A stretch of DNA of 64,000 bases, from assembly GCA_035353615.1 (NCBI GenBank), contig DAOPZY010000017.1, positions 1 through 64,000 of the forward strand. Direction: 5' to 3'. The position numbers were made by a program, and so were the translations under genes. Within the stretch, counting starts at the first letter, position 1; every line of letters starts with the position of its first letter. The notes beneath the pieces are model-generated. The model was not told the DNA's origin. It did no database searches and saw only the letters and a list, made by a program, of their open reading frames with translations. Positions 62,250-64,000 of this stretch are shown here, one piece after another. This DNA is from CAXXOK01 sp035353615 (lineage in GTDB: Bacteria > Bacillota > Clostridia > Christensenellales > Aristaeellaceae).

Positions 62250-63065
62250 ATGCGGCGGATCATCGCGGCCAATTCCAACTGTTACCACGGGTTTTCCATT
62301 GAACAGGCGATTGACGGCATCAGGCGCGCGGGGTTTCACTACATCGAACTGACCGCCACCAAGGGCTGGACGGAACACGTTTTTCCCAACATGCCGTTTG
62401 AACGTCTGCTGGCCGTACAGGACGCGCTGAAGGCCGCGAACCTTACGCCCTTTGCCATGAGTGGTCACTGTAACCTGATGGATCCGACCCGCGCGGCGGA
62501 TTTTGAGCATAACATGCGGCTTGCGGCTTTTTTTGGCTGCGCCTATATCGTCAGCTCCATCGGAGAAGCGCATTTGAAGGATCAGGCGGTTGCCGACATT
62601 GCCACGGTTGCCGCGCGAGTCGCGGAGCTGGTGCCGCAGTTGGAAACCTACGGCCTGACCCTCGTGCTCGAAACCCACGGGCACGATCACGGCACCGGAG
62701 CCATCCTTGCGGATGTGGTGCGCCGCGTTGGCAGCCCGCGCGTCCGGATCAACTACGATACCGCCAACGTGATTTTTTACGGCGGCGTGGACCCCGTTAC
62801 GGATTTCGCCGCGTGCGTGGCCGACGTGGGTTACTTGCATTTGAAGGATAAGGCGGGCAAGCTAACGGAATGGAATTTTCCCGCGTTGGGGGAAGGCTCG
62901 GTGGATTTTCCCCGCATCTTTGACGTGCTTGCCAAGGCGGATAACCGCAGCCCCCTGAGCGTGGAGATCGAGTTTACGCAGGCAGGCCTCAAAGACCTGG
63001 CCGAGGTGGACGAAGCCATGCTGCAAAGCGCGCGTTATCTCAAGGCGCAGGGCTTTACCCTGTAA
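62250..63065 (+). CDS. Sugar phosphate isomerase/epimerase-like TIM-barrel protein 2
   Basis: Xylose-isomerase-like barrel of 271 residues. Ligand motifs are LETHGHDHG near 141, NYDTANV near 169, LHLKDK near 195 and VEIEF near 231. It is distinct from the barrel at 54533. In other bacteria these barrels partner with Gfo/Idh enzymes in inositol and keto-glycoside pathways. GGGAGGAATGAAAG precedes the ATG. Confidence 0.88.
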   Translation: MRRIIAANSNCYHGFSIEQAIDGIRRAGFHYIELTATKGWTEHVFPNMPFERLLAVQDALKAANLTPFAMSGHCNLMDPTRAADFEHNMRLAAFFGCAYIVSSIGEAHLKDQAVADIATVAARVAELVPQLETYGLTLVLETHGHDHGTGAILADVVRRVGSPRVRINYDTANVIFYGGVDPVTDFAACVADVGYLHLKDKAGKLTEWNFPALGEGSVDFPRIFDVLAKADNRSPLSVEIEFTQAGLKDLAEVDEAMLQSARYLKAQGFTL

Positions 63066-63111
63066 GCGGTCGGCAGGTTTTCAGCGCGCAAGGTTAGGGG
63101 GAGGAAAAAGC

Positions 63112-64000
63112 ATGAACATCGCGCTGGTGGGCTTGGGCGGTATGGGTACCGTCCACTACATGAATTATCAGCACATCCCGGGGGCGAACGTCGTCGCAGT
63201 TGTGGGAACCACCGAAGCGGACCGCGCCAAGGCCGGCGCATGGGGCGTGCCGATCTACCCGACGCTTACCGAGCTGTGCGGGGCGCAAGCGGTCGATCTG
63301 GTGGATATCTGCGCGCCTACCTACCTGCACCGTCAGTTGGCGCTGGAAAGCTTTGCTCTGAGCAAGCATACCCTGACCGAAAAACCGGTCGCCCTGCGCC
63401 TGTGCGACGCCGAGGCTATGTACGATGCGGCGGACCGGGCCGGTAAGCAGCTGTACGTGGGGCAAGTTTTGCAGTTTACGCTTGAAACGGAGGCGCTTCG
63501 CACGGTTGTGCGCGACGGGCGCTATGGAAAACCGTTGGACGGCTGCTTTGAGCGCCTGACGGCCGCGCCCCGGTGGACGCAGGGCAGCTGGCTGTTTGAC
63601 CGTAGCCGTAGCGGTCTACTGCCGTTTGATTTGCACATCCATGATCTGGACCTGATTGTGAGTCTGTTTGGCAAGCCGGAAACCGTCGCCTATACCGCAA
63701 CCGGGAACGCGGATAAACCCTATCGGGAGCAATACCGTTTTCAGTATGGCTATCCGGGGCTGACCGTATGCGCGGAGGCGGCCTGGTTTAACGCGGCGAT
63801 TCCGTTTACCGCGCGCTGGCGCGTCTATTTTGAGCGCGGGATGCTCATACAGGACGAAGCGGGCGTGCGGGGGTATGCGGCGGACGGTGAAATTACTGCA
63901 TTTGATACCGAGGAGCCGGTCAAGATACCAACCGGGATCAATCTGCCGCCGACCGGCTGGTTTTTAAGGGAATTGACTCATTTTACACAGTGCGCCGCGC
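63112..64000 (+). CDS. Gfo/Idh/MocA family oxidoreductase 2 (partial, runs off the window)
   Basis: Open frame of 296 codons with no stop before the window ends. It starts NIALVGLGGMGTVH, has TEKPVAL near 86 and FDLHIHDLDLI near 177, the family pattern with the C-terminal His. About 30-50 residues are missing. GGGGAGG lies upstream of the ATG. It has low similarity by eye to the first oxidoreductase, so the two likely act on different substrates or in different directions. Confidence 0.88.
   Translation, partial: MNIALVGLGGMGTVHYMNYQHIPGANVVAVVGTTEADRAKAGAWGVPIYPTLTELCGAQAVDLVDICAPTYLHRQLALESFALSKHTLTEKPVALRLCDAEAMYDAADRAGKQLYVGQVLQFTLETEALRTVVRDGRYGKPLDGCFERLTAAPRWTQGSWLFDRSRSGLLPFDLHIHDLDLIVSLFGKPETVAYTATGNADKPYREQYRFQYGYPGLTVCAEAAWFNAAIPFTARWRVYFERGMLIQDEAGVRGYAADGEITAFDTEEPVKIPTGINLPPTGWFLRELTHFTQCAA

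Noticed and set aside
60951..62840. 629-codon minus-strand frame
   Set aside because: Antisense to the oxidoreductase and barrel genes, which have clear family motifs.

Overview
The window looks like a chromosomal segment of a GC-rich, low-redundancy Clostridia-type Firmicute, probably an anaerobic gut lineage. This rests on the gene order ylxM-ffh-rpsP-khpA-rimM-trmD, the plsX-acpP-rnc-smc-ftsY order, YlxM, KhpA, DUF975 and DUF436 proteins, strong GGAGG ribosome-binding sites and several GTG/TTG starts. The taxonomic guess is inference; there is no rRNA gene in the window. The high GC content produces many long antisense open frames (up to 835 codons), all of which I treat as shadows.

Positions 80-17310 are almost entirely minus strand. 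They hold an envelope-polymer block (a TGS/uridine-kinase-like nucleoside kinase, two family 2 glycosyltransferases and an LtaS-like phosphoglycerol transferase), an exonuclease, an HI0933-family flavoprotein, an RpiR/SIS regulator, SurE, small membrane proteins, and the translation/secretion operon ylxM-ffh-rpsP-khpA-rimM-trmD, followed upstream by a NYN nuclease-like gene. Positions 17394-28977 are a mixed block: DMT exporter, cytoplasmic GH3 beta-glucosidase, nagA, an orphan PP2C phosphatase, tRNA-Arg(CCG), a VOC protein, DUF436, a SpoU methyltransferase, a GNAT acetyltransferase and a DUF975 membrane protein. This block separates ftsY from ylxM-ffh, which are usually adjacent in Firmicutes. 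Positions 29023-40317 carry ftsY, smc, rnc, acpP, plsX and, immediately upstream of plsX, a 1431-residue single-pass membrane protein with a repeat-rich cytoplasmic half and a PQQ-like beta-propeller.

From 40693 to the end the content is accessory and largely about carbohydrates: a lipase-like protein, galM, a DUF2804 protein, an AraC/GyrI regulator, and two sugar ABC systems. The first (47439-52766) is a ChvE/MmsA/MmsB-type importer followed by a GntR-LacI hybrid (AraR-like) regulator; two AraR-box-like palindromes lie upstream of the importer. The second (52993-64000) is a divergent locus: a GH1 beta-glucosidase, a TIM-barrel isomerase and a LacI regulator on the minus strand; an RbsB/A/C-type importer, two Gfo/Idh/MocA oxidoreductases and a second TIM-barrel isomerase on the plus strand, with a near-perfect operator palindrome between the divergent promoters. 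The set suggests uptake and intracellular processing of a glycoside or unusual polyol through oxidised (keto-sugar) intermediates; the substrate cannot be read from the sequence.

The intergenic spaces contain a dispersed composite hairpin repeat in at least seven copies, a 30-bp-period degenerate tandem array, a 41-bp tandem duplication, and several long perfect inverted repeats. No CRISPR array, transposase, integrase, phage module or plasmid origin was seen.
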